Shown piece by piece: positions 45,312-54,243 of a stretch of DNA of 64,000 nucleotides. A model generated the notes under the pieces. That model made no database searches and was not told the origin of the DNA. It saw nothing but the letters and a program-made list of their open reading frames with translations. Source of the stretch: Desulfovibrio legallii (lineage in GTDB: Bacteria > Desulfobacterota > Desulfovibrionia > Desulfovibrionales > Desulfovibrionaceae). Location of the stretch: assembly GCF_004309735.1 (NCBI RefSeq), contig NZ_SIXC01000005.1, forward strand, positions 124,001 through 188,000. Direction: 5' to 3'. A program made the translations under genes and the position numbers. Positions within the stretch are counted from its first letter, which is position 1. Each line of letters opens with the position of its first letter.

Positions 45312-46139
45312 CTAAAATGTCCACTCGCTGCGGCGGCCGTGGTCGAAGACGGTGTGGCGGGTGAAGCCAAAGGCTTTGGCGTAGGAGGCCAGGCGGGCGA
45401 AGCCGTAGCCCACGTCGGCGGTGCCGTGGGCGTCGGAAGCAAAGCTGATCTGCAGGCCCAGTTCCGCTGCGGCGGCCATGATGGGGGGGGCGGGGTAGAT
45501 TTCGCGGCAGGCCTTGCGCAGTCCGGCGGAGGAAACTTCCATGCTCATGCCCGCGTCGCGCAGGGCGGTGAGGCCCTGGCGCACAAGGGCCATGCTTTCG
45601 GGTTTGGCCAGCCAGATGTGGAACTGCTCCACGGAGAAGATTTTGATCAGGTCCGGGTGGGCCGCAATGTTGAACAGGCCTGAGCGCAGCATGGCGATCC
45701 AGGCGGCGAAGTAGGCGCGGTAGTGCTGTTCGCATTCTTCCTGCGAAAAAGCCTTCCAGGGCTCTGCGCCGTCGTCAAAGCCCCAGTGCCCCACAAAATG
45801 GACGCTGCCCAGCAGGTAGTCGAAGTTGTAGGCCGCGCAGCCTTGTCGGGTATAGTCTTCCTGTCCTTCCAGCCAGTCCATTTCCATGCCGAACAGCACC
45901 CGGCAGGGGCCGTGGGCATTGGCGGTCTTGAGCTCCTGCACTTCGCGCACATAGTCCGGCAGGTGGCGGGTGAGCTGCTCGCGGTATTCGTGGGTGTAGT
46001 CAAAGCCCGCAGGCCGGGGGGAATGCTCGGAAAAGCCCAGCAGCGTAAGGCCGCGGGCCACGGCGGCCGCGTGCATGGCGGCGGGGGTGTCGCTGCCGTG
46101 GGAATAGCGGGTGTGGGTGTGCAGGTCGGCGAGAATCAT
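45312..46139 (-). CDS. PHP-family phosphatase (histidinol-phosphatase type)
   Basis: 275-residue metal-dependent PHP hydrolase. Metal-ligand motifs: DLHTHTRYSHG at the N-terminus, FSEHSP, GMEMDWLEG, NIAAHPDLIK and ASDAHGTADVGYG near the end. These match HisK-type histidinol-phosphatases. Start 46139 is chosen for AAGGAA 8 bases upstream and for the conserved N-terminus. It is the last gene of the surface-sugar operon, 72 bases after gtrA, which leaves open whether it acts on histidinol phosphate or a sugar phosphate. Confidence 0.85.
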   Translation of the reverse strand: MILADLHTHTRYSHGSDTPAAMHAAAVARGLTLLGFSEHSPRPAGFDYTHEYREQLTRHLPDYVREVQELKTANAHGPCRVLFGMEMDWLEGQEDYTRQGCAAYNFDYLLGSVHFVGHWGFDDGAEPWKAFSQEECEQHYRAYFAAWIAMLRSGLFNIAAHPDLIKIFSVEQFHIWLAKPESMALVRQGLTALRDAGMSMEVSSAGLRKACREIYPAPPIMAAAAELGLQISFASDAHGTADVGYGFARLASYAKAFGFTRHTVFDHGRRSEWTF

Positions 46140-46211
46140 GGGGCGTTCCTTATGGGGCAGGGGCGGCGCGTGCGGCGACAAAGGGGCGTGCCCAGGCGTC
46201 GGGGCCCGTGG

Positions 46212-46661
46212 TCAGGGGTTGTCGTGGGAGCGTGCCGCGGGCCTGGGGCGGAAGACCCAATATTTGCACGCCGCATAGACCACCACGGGCACCAGCAGCA
46301 GGGCAATGGGCATGGCGGTTTCGTATTTCAGCCCCAGGCTCATAAGCAGCCAGACGATGAGGGTGTTGAGCGTCAGTCCCAAAGCCTGGGTGGCGGCAAA
46401 GCGGGGCAGCATGGCGCTGTGTGCGGCTTTTGTGTGGGGGGCGCTGAAGGTCCAGAGGCTTTGCCCCAGGTAGGAGACCACAAAACTCAGCACATAGGCC
46501 AGGCCATTGCCCACCAGGGCGGGCAGGCCCAGCACGTTCACAAACAGCAGGCCCAGCAGCGCGTAGCACAGGGCCGCAGTGCCGCCGACCATGCCAAAGC
46601 GCACCCAGCGCCTGGCCAGCAGGCTGCGTACAAAACTAAAAAAAGCGTCGGTTCCGTTCAT
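46212..46661 (-). CDS. GtrA family membrane protein
   Basis: 149 residues with four membrane helices (VRFGMVGGTAALCYALLGLLF and three more). The GtrA fold is thought to flip undecaprenyl-phosphate-linked sugars across the inner membrane. It is read with a GT2, a deacetylase and a large membrane protein, as in serotype-converting and lipid A aminosugar systems. ATG 46661 is the first codon and gives normal length. Confidence 0.88.
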   Translation of the reverse strand: MNGTDAFFSFVRSLLARRWVRFGMVGGTAALCYALLGLLFVNVLGLPALVGNGLAYVLSFVVSYLGQSLWTFSAPHTKAAHSAMLPRFAATQALGLTLNTLIVWLLMSLGLKYETAMPIALLLVPVVVYAACKYWVFRPRPAARSHDNP

Positions 46662-46737
46662 GGCCTTTACCGTTCGCAGATGTAAGCGCTAAACCAGGGC
46701 ATTGGCAAGAAGTGTCCGCATGGGCGGCGGCACTGCC

Positions 46738-47682
46738 TCAGGAAGCCTTTGCCGCTGCAAAGGCGCACGGCTGGCCGTACCGCCGCAGTACGGCGCTCAG
46801 GCTGCCGTCCAGCAGCATGGTTTTTTCCACATGGCGCGCGGGGCTGTGGTAAAAAGCGCTGTGCCGCAGGCAGGGGTCGTCAGCCTTCTGGCCGCCGGGA
46901 TGACACATGATTTCCACCAGCGGGGAGGTCTGGCTTTGACGGCGGATGGCCGCGAGGGCTTTTGCCGCGCGCGTGGCGGTAAGGTTGCCGCCGGAAACCA
47001 GGCCGCAAAGAAAGTCGTTGTGCGCAATGCCGGCCTGATCCAGCAGGGAGACGAAGCGGGCCGACCACAGCGCCAGCAGGGCCCGGCGCGCGCAGCCTGT
47101 CAGCAGCTGCGCCGCAGGCAGCGGCGGCAGATGCGCGGGCTCTCTGGGCAGGCGCACATAGGCGGGCGCGCGTTCGTGGAGGAGGCCGCGCATGGTTGTC
47201 GCCAGGGCTGGAATGGTATGGACGTGCAGGTGCCCGTCCAGGTGCAGCCCGCCCCGCTGCCGCCACTGGGGAAAGGCGGTGGTGAAGGCGTCGATCTGCG
47301 CTTCAAATTCGGTGCGGATGGCGCAAAGCAAGGCTTTTTTGCGGCTGCCGACAGCGCAGGCCAGCGCGATGAGCAGCTGGCCCAGACTGTGGCGGAAGAC
47401 GCCATCGGCAGTGACCAGCGGGCGCACTTGCGGGATGGGGGCGGAGCAGCGGCCTTCAAGAAGGTTGAGGTGCAGGCAGACGCGCGTGTACGGCAGGGCA
47501 GCAAGCCGCCGCAGGCTTTCCGTAGCGTGGGAACCGCCCATGATGACGGAAACGGAATTGAGCGGGCCCTGGGCAAGGCAGGCAAAAATGTCTGCGCTGA
47601 CGGCCGGAGTCAGCCCGCAATCGTCCGCATGGACAATAAGGCGCATGGGCGACGTGTTTTCCGGGCGGGAAAAAGGCTGCAT
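46738..47682 (-). CDS. ChbG/HpnK (YdjC)-family carbohydrate deacetylase
   Basis: 314 residues. The metal and catalytic motif HADDCGLT is near residue 18, followed by SVSVIMGGSHA, HLNLLEG and HLHVHTIPAL, all typical of YdjC/ChbG deacetylases. The C-terminal EIMCHPG is also family-typical. These enzymes remove N-acetyl groups from sugars. NaxD of Francisella acts on undecaprenyl-phosphate-linked GalNAc. ATG 47682 lies 2 bases after the GT2 stop; ATG 47646 (MRLIVHADD) is an alternative start. The position next to a GT2 favours a lipid-linked substrate. Confidence 0.87.
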   Translation of the reverse strand: MQPFSRPENTSPMRLIVHADDCGLTPAVSADIFACLAQGPLNSVSVIMGGSHATESLRRLAALPYTRVCLHLNLLEGRCSAPIPQVRPLVTADGVFRHSLGQLLIALACAVGSRKKALLCAIRTEFEAQIDAFTTAFPQWRQRGGLHLDGHLHVHTIPALATTMRGLLHERAPAYVRLPREPAHLPPLPAAQLLTGCARRALLALWSARFVSLLDQAGIAHNDFLCGLVSGGNLTATRAAKALAAIRRQSQTSPLVEIMCHPGGQKADDPCLRHSAFYHSPARHVEKTMLLDGSLSAVLRRYGQPCAFAAAKAS

Positions 47683-47684
47683 GG

Positions 47685-48638
47685 TCAGAATTCCGTGGTG
47701 TCGCTTTCCAGTGTTTCCGAAAGCAGAAAACGGGGCCTGCCTTTCAGCTCGACGAAGGCGTGGTGGATGTAGGCCGAGAGGATGCAGAGGCCGGTGAGGA
47801 TGGCGCTGCCGGTGAGCAGGGTGAGCAGGATGAGCGTGGTAAAGCCTGACCGCGCCTGGCCCGTGGCATAGTTCCACAGCGCCTCGCAGCCCACAAAAAT
47901 GGACAGGGCGTAGAAGAGCAGGGTGATGCAGCCGATGAGCAGCAGGGGCTTGCCGCTGAACGAGGTCATGGAATCCACAGCCAGAGTGGCCCGGCGGGCC
48001 AGGCTCCACTTGCTGGTGCCGCCGTGGCGGGCCAGGGGCGTAAAAAAGATCTGTTCGTGGCGAAAGCCCATCCATGAGGTCAGGGCGCGGTAAAAGGGTT
48101 TGCGTTCGCCCAGGCTTTTCCAGGCCTCCACCACCTTGCGGTCCAGGAGCTTGAAGTCGCCGGAACCTTTGAGGTCATAGGAGGTCAGCGCCTGAAACAG
48201 ACGGTAGAAAGTCAGCGCGCAGAACCTGCTGAAAAAGGATTCTTTCTGTCGTTCCTGCTTGCGCACGTCAATGACGTCCACCGTGCCCGTACGCCAGCGC
48301 GCCACCATTTGGGGGATGAGCGTGGCCGGGTGCTGCATGTCGCTGTCCATAGTGATGACAACGTCGCCGCGTGCGGCTTCCAGCCCTGCGGAAAGCGCGG
48401 CGTCCTTGCCGAAATTGCGGCTCAGGCGCAGGCAGCGCAGGCGGGGATAGCGTTGCGCCAGGGCGCGCATGGCGGCCCAGGTGTCGTCAGTGGAACCGTC
48501 GTCGACCAAAATGATTTCGTAGCCCAGGCGTGTTTCCGCCCGCAGTTGGTCCAGCACGGCGATAAGGTCGGTCACAAACGCGCCCAGGCAGGCGCCTTCA
48601 CAGTATGCCGGTGCGATTACGGAAAGTGTGGACTCCAT
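47685..48638 (-). CDS. GT2 polyprenyl-phosphate glycosyltransferase (ArnC/GtrB type)
   Basis: 317 residues. A GT-A catalytic domain has VIAPAYCEG, EIILVDDGSTDDTW, RNFGKDAALSAG and the DxD-like TMDSDMQHP. Two C-terminal membrane helices follow, as in dolichol-phosphate-mannose-synthase-like enzymes. It should transfer a sugar from a nucleotide donor to undecaprenyl phosphate. Start 48638 has GAGG 7 bases upstream. It begins 8 bases after the large membrane protein and ends 2 bases before the deacetylase. Confidence 0.92.
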   Translation of the reverse strand: MESTLSVIAPAYCEGACLGAFVTDLIAVLDQLRAETRLGYEIILVDDGSTDDTWAAMRALAQRYPRLRCLRLSRNFGKDAALSAGLEAARGDVVITMDSDMQHPATLIPQMVARWRTGTVDVIDVRKQERQKESFFSRFCALTFYRLFQALTSYDLKGSGDFKLLDRKVVEAWKSLGERKPFYRALTSWMGFRHEQIFFTPLARHGGTSKWSLARRATLAVDSMTSFSGKPLLLIGCITLLFYALSIFVGCEALWNYATGQARSGFTTLILLTLLTGSAILTGLCILSAYIHHAFVELKGRPRFLLSETLESDTTEF

Positions 48639-48646
48639 GCGATGCC

Positions 48647-50290
48647 TCACTGCAGAGGGGTTTCGGGCGCAAGGTCGCGCCTGGCGATAAACCAGCGGTC
48701 ATTGCTCCAGACGATACGGCCGTGTCGGGCGATATTTTCGCTTTCTGCCATGTCGCCGCACAAAATCCATGCCGCGCCTGAGGCCAGCCATGTTGCGGTC
48801 AGCCCCAGAGTATCGCGCGTGGCGGCCAGGTCAAGCCAGCGCGCCGCCCCGCGCGGGTCTTCATTGTAGAGGTAGGAAGACCCGTCCTTGAAGGCGTAGG
48901 CCAGGGGCCGGTAAAGCTGATAGCGCACAGCCATGGCGTCGGGTTCCGCAAAAACGGGCGTCTGCGGCGGTACAATGCGCTGCAGGGCCTGCAGGGCCTG
49001 TCCGTAATCGGCGGCATTGCGCGCAAGGCGTTGTACGGCGGCCGGCTGTTGCAGCCCCAGGGCATGCCGCAAGGCGTACCGCCCCCCACAGGCCCAGCGG
49101 CCCTGATCGAAGGCCAGCACGCAGACCACCGCCGCCAGGGCGATGCCGCCGGCCCAGCGGGGGGCGCGCCGCCACAGGCAGGTAAAGGCGCAGAGGATCA
49201 TGAGCCAGCACAGAAGCACAACAAACCGGACGCCGCGCAGCAGTTCCGAGCCAAGAGGCAGCCTGTGCAGCCTTTCGGCCAGGCTTGTTTCGGCCACGGA
49301 AAGCAGTACCGCGGTGCACACGCCCAAAAACAGGGTGGGCACAATGGAGGCCAGCCTCTTCATGACCGGGGTGCCGCAACGCCGCACGATAAAAAATCCG
49401 GCTACGCCGCCCAGGAGCAGCGGAAAGCTGTCGCTGGCGTAGTGCAGATGGCTGATCAGTCTGTGCCAGCGATTGCCTTCATCTTCAAGAAAGCGCCGGC
49501 CAAAGACGTGCTGGAGCGCGGCCAGCTCTTGCGCCGAAAATGCCGAGGATGTTTTGATGGAACTGCACAGAAAGGCCAGCGTGGGGACGCTCCAGGCCAG
49601 AAGGCTGAGCAGCAGCCACAGGCAGTGCCGCCGCAGGCTGTCGTTGGGGGCCCTGTGGAAAAAAAAGACTGTAAACAGCATGCAGCTGGCCACAAGGGAG
49701 CTGATGCCGTGCAGGTACATGCCGCAGCCCGAAACAAAAAGGATGATGGGCCGCAGCTGTGGTTTATCCAGGGCGGAAAGCGTCGCCGCCAGCAGCAGGG
49801 GAAAGAGCGCCGCGTAGAAGACCCGGGGGGTGATGTCGCCCGAACCGAAACCCCAGTACGTGCCGAAGTTGACCCACACGGTCACGCCTGTAAGCAAAGC
49901 GAACAGGGCGGCGGGCAAGGGCGCGCCCAGCAGGCGGCGGCCCAGATAATAGAAGGCGGCGTAATGGAAAAAAACGCCCGCCGCGCCGGCCCGCAGCAGG
50001 CCCTGCGCAATGTCGCCGCCGGGCTGCAGCAGGCCCGCCAGCGCGGACTGAAGGTTGACGATGGAATTGGCCGTGGTGGGCACGGCCAGCAAAGGATCCT
50101 GTGCAAACAGCCCTCGGTGCAGCTCGCCCGCGATATTCTGGGCGTAGCAGCAAAGGTCGCTGCTGATGGCCAGCCCGTTGGCGGAGAGCTGCGTCACCCC
50201 CCACAGGCCAATCAGGGCGTAGCCGGCCGCGACAAGCAGGAAGGCCAGATCCCAAAGCGCATATTTTTTTGAGCAGTCAACAAATGCCAT
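48647..50290 (-). CDS. Polytopic membrane protein, candidate GT-C glycosyltransferase
   Basis: 547 residues with about 10-12 membrane helices. The first helix (WDLAFLLVAAGYALIGLWGV) is followed by an outer loop containing an acidic SSDLCCYAQN segment. The soluble C-terminal part has PVFAEPDAMAVRYQLYRPLAYAFKDGS. The layout matches GT-C enzymes such as ArnT or Gtr, which take sugars from undecaprenyl phosphate on the periplasmic side. No close family is recognised by eye. It is the first gene of the operon; the frame continues upstream to 50659, but ATG 50290 starts just before the first helix. Confidence 0.7.
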   Translation of the reverse strand: MAFVDCSKKYALWDLAFLLVAAGYALIGLWGVTQLSANGLAISSDLCCYAQNIAGELHRGLFAQDPLLAVPTTANSIVNLQSALAGLLQPGGDIAQGLLRAGAAGVFFHYAAFYYLGRRLLGAPLPAALFALLTGVTVWVNFGTYWGFGSGDITPRVFYAALFPLLLAATLSALDKPQLRPIILFVSGCGMYLHGISSLVASCMLFTVFFFHRAPNDSLRRHCLWLLLSLLAWSVPTLAFLCSSIKTSSAFSAQELAALQHVFGRRFLEDEGNRWHRLISHLHYASDSFPLLLGGVAGFFIVRRCGTPVMKRLASIVPTLFLGVCTAVLLSVAETSLAERLHRLPLGSELLRGVRFVVLLCWLMILCAFTCLWRRAPRWAGGIALAAVVCVLAFDQGRWACGGRYALRHALGLQQPAAVQRLARNAADYGQALQALQRIVPPQTPVFAEPDAMAVRYQLYRPLAYAFKDGSSYLYNEDPRGAARWLDLAATRDTLGLTATWLASGAAWILCGDMAESENIARHGRIVWSNDRWFIARRDLAPETPLQ

Positions 50291-50813
50291 GTGCGATGCC
50301 TGCGGAGCACAAAAAAAGAGTGCCCCGTCCAGAGAAGGACGGGCGAAATCGGCTACGCCGCCAGGGCGTTTTACGGATGCAATGCCTTGACGGTAGGGAT
50401 GAACATGGCGCAGGGACACCAGAATGTAAAGGCCAATTTTATAGTGAAGCTGTGCGGTTAAAATTTGTCGGCGGAAGCTGCCGCACGCGCAGGCCCCGCC
50501 GCAAGGAAAAGGTGTGGTGGTGCGGGGGGCGCGTGACGGAAAGGGCGTTTTGTGTGTTGCGTGCGCAAGAGGGCGGCCGTACGGCGTAAGGCCGCCAAGG
50601 GCGGTGAGGCCTTGCCCCCAGGCGCGAGGAGAAAGGCCGCCGATGCCTCGCAGCGGCAAGAATATGCGGGCCTTGCCACGGCCGCAGGGGAAAAACTGTC
50701 CGGGGTCAGGCTATCGAGGACGCAGAGCCCTGGCACAGCCGCGGAGAAGAAAGCCCCTGGCGGGCTTTCTTCTCCGCGGCAAAATAGCTGGTTACGCGCA
50801 GACGGCGTTTTGT
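50291..50813. other. 523-base intergenic region
   Basis: Between the convergent-side end of nfnB and the start of the sugar operon (both on the minus strand). It should carry the operon promoter. It holds a CCCGTCC/GGACGGG hairpin near 50330 and a long hairpin at 50738-50780. No gene is supported. Confidence 0.5.
50738..50780. terminator. Hairpin with 19-bp arms after nfnB
   Basis: GCCGCGGAGAAGAAAGCCC, a CTGGC loop and the exact complement. It lies 33 bases beyond the nfnB stop. No T tract follows on the minus strand. Confidence 0.6.
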
Positions 50814-52232
50814 TCAGCCCCGCAGGCGGCGGACAATCTCCTGTCCGGCGCGGCGGCCTGCGCCCATGGCCAGGATGACCGTGGCCGCGCCGGTGACGAT
50901 GTCGCCGCCGGCAAAGACGTTGGGGATGGAGGTTTCGCCTGTTTCCTCATTGACCTGGATGTAGCCGCGCTGGGTCTGGGCCAGATCGGGGGTGGCCTCC
51001 AGCAGGATGGGATTGGAGCGCGTGCCCAGGGCCACGATGGCCAGATCTGTGGACATGTCGTATTCCGATCCGGCAATGGGCACGGGGCGGCGGCGGCCTG
51101 AGGCGTCGGGTTCGCCCAGTTCCATTTTCTGCAGGGTGACGGAGGTCAGGTGCAGCTCCGCATTGCCGTTGAAGCGCAGCGGCGCGGAGAGCATGGCAAA
51201 CTGCACGCCCTCTTCTTCGGCGTGCTCCACTTCCTCCAGGCGGGCGGGCATTTCGGCCTTGGTGCGGCGGTAGACAATGTGCACGCTTTCCGCGCCCATG
51301 CGCAGGGCGGTACGGGCCGCGTCCATGGCCACGTTGCCCGCGCCGAATACGGTGACGTTTTTGCCGGGAAAGGCCGGGGTGTCCTGGGTGGGAAAGTCGT
51401 AGGCCCGGCCCAGGTTCACACGGGTCAGGTATTCATTGGCCGAGAACACGCCCACCAGGTTTTCGCCGGGCACGCCCAAAAAGGTGGGCAGGCCCGCGCC
51501 CACGCCGATGAACACGGCGTCGTAGTCCTTGCGCAGATCGGCCACGTCCACGGTGCGGCCGCCCACGCTGTTAAGGTGGAATTCCACGCCGGACTGACGC
51601 AGTCCGTCGATTTCCGTGGCCACCACGCTCTTGGGCAGACGGAAGGCGGGGATGCCGTAAATGAGCACGCCGCCCGGCTCGTGCAGGGCCTCAAACACGT
51701 CCACCCGGATGCCCGCGGCGGCGCAGACGCCCGCACAGGTGAGGGAGGAGGGACCGGAACCGATGCAGGCCACCTTTTTGCCGTCCAGCGGCAGGGAGCA
51801 GGCATTGGTGCCCGTCACCTGCTCGCAGGCCGTGGTGGCGATGTAGGTGTCGGCCACAAAACGTTCCAACCGGCCGATGGCCACGGCCTGACCCTTGGCC
51901 TTGAGCACGCACTTGCCTTCACACTGGTGTTCCTGCGGGCAGACCCGGCCGCAGACCGCCGGCAGGCTGTTGGTGCTTTTGATGATGCGGTAGGCGGCGT
52001 CCATATTGTTCTGGGCCACTTGGTGGATGAAGTCGCGGATGGGCACTTCCACCGGGCAGCCCGTGACGCAGAGGGGCTTTTTGCACTGCAGGCAACGCGC
52101 GGCCTCCTGCAGGGCCATTTCCCTGGTGTAGCCCAGGGCCACTTCCTTAAAATTGCCGCGGCGCACCGCGGCGGGCTGACAGGGCATGGGCGTCCTGGGG
52201 GCCACGGTCTTTTTGGGCTTGCTAGTTTCCAT
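50814..52232 (-). CDS. nfnB: NADH-dependent ferredoxin:NADP+ oxidoreductase large subunit NfnB
   Basis: 472 residues of the GltD-like fold. Two N-terminal 4Fe-4S cysteine groups (CLQCKKPLCVTGCP, CGRVCPQEHQCEGKC) are followed by an FAD site (CIGSGPSSLTCAG) and an NADP site (VFGAGNVAMDAA). With NfnA it bifurcates electrons between NAD(H), NADP(H) and ferredoxin. It is often annotated as glutamate synthase small subunit, but the adjacent nfnA and lack of a large glutamate synthase point to Nfn. Start 52232 overlaps the nfnA end by 11 bases. Confidence 0.9.
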   Translation of the reverse strand: METSKPKKTVAPRTPMPCQPAAVRRGNFKEVALGYTREMALQEAARCLQCKKPLCVTGCPVEVPIRDFIHQVAQNNMDAAYRIIKSTNSLPAVCGRVCPQEHQCEGKCVLKAKGQAVAIGRLERFVADTYIATTACEQVTGTNACSLPLDGKKVACIGSGPSSLTCAGVCAAAGIRVDVFEALHEPGGVLIYGIPAFRLPKSVVATEIDGLRQSGVEFHLNSVGGRTVDVADLRKDYDAVFIGVGAGLPTFLGVPGENLVGVFSANEYLTRVNLGRAYDFPTQDTPAFPGKNVTVFGAGNVAMDAARTALRMGAESVHIVYRRTKAEMPARLEEVEHAEEEGVQFAMLSAPLRFNGNAELHLTSVTLQKMELGEPDASGRRRPVPIAGSEYDMSTDLAIVALGTRSNPILLEATPDLAQTQRGYIQVNEETGETSIPNVFAGGDIVTGAATVILAMGAGRRAGQEIVRRLRG

Positions 52233-53064
52233 GTGTGGACCTCTGGTAGGCTTCAAGAGAAATGCGTTCCTGTTCCCGGTAGGCGGCCAGACGGCGGCGC
52301 AGTTCGGGAAAATCTACTTCATGCCCGTCAAATTCGGGGCCGTCCACGCAGGCAAATTTGGTCTTGCCGCCTACGCTTACGCGGCAGGCGCCGCACATAC
52401 CGATGCCGTCCACCATGATGGGGTTGAGGCTTACCGTGGTTTTGACGCCGAAAGGACGGGTGGTTTCGGCCACGGCGGCCATCATGGGTACGGGCCCCAC
52501 AGCCACCACCTCAAAGACGGCCTTGTCCTTTTCCAGTCGATCCCGCAGCAGGTCGGTGACCAGGCCCTTGTGGCCGTAGCTGCCGTCGTCTGTGGAGATG
52601 AGCAGCTCGTCCACAAAGGAGGCCAGCTCCTTTTCAAAGAGCAGCAGATCCTTGCTGCGCGCGCCGATAATGCCCACCACGCGGTTGCCCACGCGGGCGT
52701 GCCCCTTGGCGATGTGGTGCATGGCGGCAATGCCCGTGCCGCCGCCCACACAGATCACGGTGCCGTGCTTTTCAATGTGGGTGGGGTGCCCCAGGGGGCC
52801 GCAGACGTCCAGGACGGCGTCGCCCTGGTTTAGTTCTTCCAGCATGGCCGTGGTCTTGCCCATGACCAGGTAGACGATGGTGATGGTGCCCTGCGCGGGA
52901 TCGGTATCCGCTATGGTCAGGGGGATGCGTTCGCCCGTGGGGCTCACGCGCAGCATGACAAAGTGTCCGGGCCGCGCTTTTTGGGCGATTTGCGGCGCGT
53001 GGAGCACCAGCTTGCTGGTTTTGCCCGGGATCAGGCGTTCCTTGTGCAAAATGGGTGTCGGCAT
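52222..53064 (-). CDS. nfnA: Nfn small subunit NfnA (FAD/NAD and 2Fe-2S)
   Basis: 280 residues like dihydroorotate dehydrogenase electron-transfer subunits. It has an FAD domain (GERIPLTIAD), an NAD domain (VICVGGGTGIAAMHHIAKG) and a C-terminal 2Fe-2S site (DGIGMCGACRVSVGGKTKFACVDGPEFDG). It forms the bifurcating complex with NfnB. It is the first gene of the pair. GAGGAG lies upstream of ATG 53064. Confidence 0.92.
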   Translation of the reverse strand: MPTPILHKERLIPGKTSKLVLHAPQIAQKARPGHFVMLRVSPTGERIPLTIADTDPAQGTITIVYLVMGKTTAMLEELNQGDAVLDVCGPLGHPTHIEKHGTVICVGGGTGIAAMHHIAKGHARVGNRVVGIIGARSKDLLLFEKELASFVDELLISTDDGSYGHKGLVTDLLRDRLEKDKAVFEVVAVGPVPMMAAVAETTRPFGVKTTVSLNPIMVDGIGMCGACRVSVGGKTKFACVDGPEFDGHEVDFPELRRRLAAYREQERISLEAYQRSTHGN

Positions 53065-53137
53065 AGGCTCTCCTCATTCAAGCAGCATTGTTGCCGATAG
53101 TAGCCATGACGTCCACGGCTTGCAAGCGGGCCGCGAT

Positions 53138-53157
53138 TTGTAACGCTATCGCTACAA
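53138..53157. promoter_or_regulatory. Imperfect inverted repeat upstream of nfnA
   Basis: TTGTAACGCTATCGCTACAA; 8 of 10 positions are symmetric. TTGT..ACAA ends resemble Rex-type operators, but the spacing is 2 bases longer than the usual 18-mer. The rest of 53065-53531 contains no supported gene. Confidence 0.4.
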
Positions 53158-53531
53158 TTATGTTAATAGTTATACCATGAAAAAGGCAGGAAAAATCTGT
53201 CCTGCAGAGTTGCATGGTCAGCAAAAACGTCCGAACTGATGCCCTTGTTGCGCCCGGAATATTTCAGGCATGCCGAGCCCTCGGCAACTGCGCGGGCACG
53301 GCCCCGCCATGATGCGCCATCATTGCTTGGCTGTGCGCCAAAGCCCGCGGCAGCGTTCCTTTTGTTTTTGCGGATGCGCATGTCCACTGGGGATCTGCCC
53401 TAAAGAACCTTGTCGGTTTACCGATAATGAGAAGTGTTGTGGAGAAACAGGGGCCGTTACGGCGCGCCGTGGAGGCGGGCGGGCGCGCCCCCACAAACGG
53501 GAAGCAATGACCGATTCAGGGAGGAATGGTC

Positions 53532-53816
53532 ATGATGCACGACTGGTTGCGCGCGCTTCCCACGGCGGCGTCGCCGCCAGAGCCGGAATACGCGCCGGAA
53601 CAGCGCGATCTGGAGGCTCTGGAGCGCTACCTCGCCGTGTTGGAAGCGAACAAAAAGGCCGGCCGCACGGCGGTTACAGACGCGGTGCTGGCCCTGGATA
53701 TGGCTGGATTTGTGCGGGAGCGCCTGCGTGAGTCCGAGGGACGTCCTTGCGGCGCCAGCGCGGCGGTGCTGGCCTTGGCCCTGGTGCGGCGTACGGTGGA
53801 CGCCCCGGACCAATAA
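53532..53816 (+). CDS. Small hypothetical protein
   Basis: 94 residues, no signal peptide or membrane helix. Mostly helical and charged (DLEALERYLAVLEANKKAGR, FVRERLRESEG). No family is recognised. ATG 53532 is preferred over 53526 because GGGAGGA (53519-53525) then has a 6-base spacing. It stands alone; family-B copy B2 begins 22 bases after its stop. Confidence 0.6.
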   Translation: MMHDWLRALPTAASPPEPEYAPEQRDLEALERYLAVLEANKKAGRTAVTDAVLALDMAGFVRERLRESEGRPCGASAAVLALALVRRTVDAPDQ

Positions 53817-53838
53817 CACGATCATATTTCCCGCAGGC

Positions 53839-53965
53839 TAGAGCAGTTAGCGAATGAAATGATCTAACTGCTCTGCAAGGATTTTCTTGAAAATCCTTGC
53901 CACGAAATGCGAGAAAGCAGGCTTTTGCCTGCCGTAAGCGAGCATTTTAAGTGTTAAATGCTCTA
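53839..53965 (-). repeat. Dispersed repeat family B, copy B2 (127 bp)
   Basis: Same 127-base length and four-hairpin plan as B1 but in the opposite orientation. It starts TAGAGCAGTTAGCG and ends TAAATGCTCTA. On the minus strand it translates as the tail HLTLKMLAYGRQKPAFSHF and on, which also appears from copy B3. Confidence 0.85.
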
Positions 53966-54243
53966 GGGGGCCGACCCCTGAGCCTGCGGGAATCCGCCTG
54001 TGGAAGCGCCGTCGCGAAGGCATCCTGTGCCCTCGCGGCGGCGTTGTTTTTGGGGAAAAGGGCACAGCGTCCTGTGGCGGGCAACTTTTGACGTCCGCTG
54101 TGGACGCAGAGCTTACGGCCGCCGCTTTTACCCTTGCGGTTTTTGGGCTATGCTGGGCTGGTCGCCGGGGTGCGGGCCAAACGGCCTGCGGCACGTGGTG
54201 CTGGTTGGCATCCAGGCTGAAAACTTTTGCGCGGGGAGGATCT

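Noticed and set aside
50814-52232. Glutamate synthase small subunit (GltD)
   Set aside because: The fold is shared, but the overlapping FAD/2Fe-2S partner gene and absence of a large glutamate synthase subunit fit NfnAB better.
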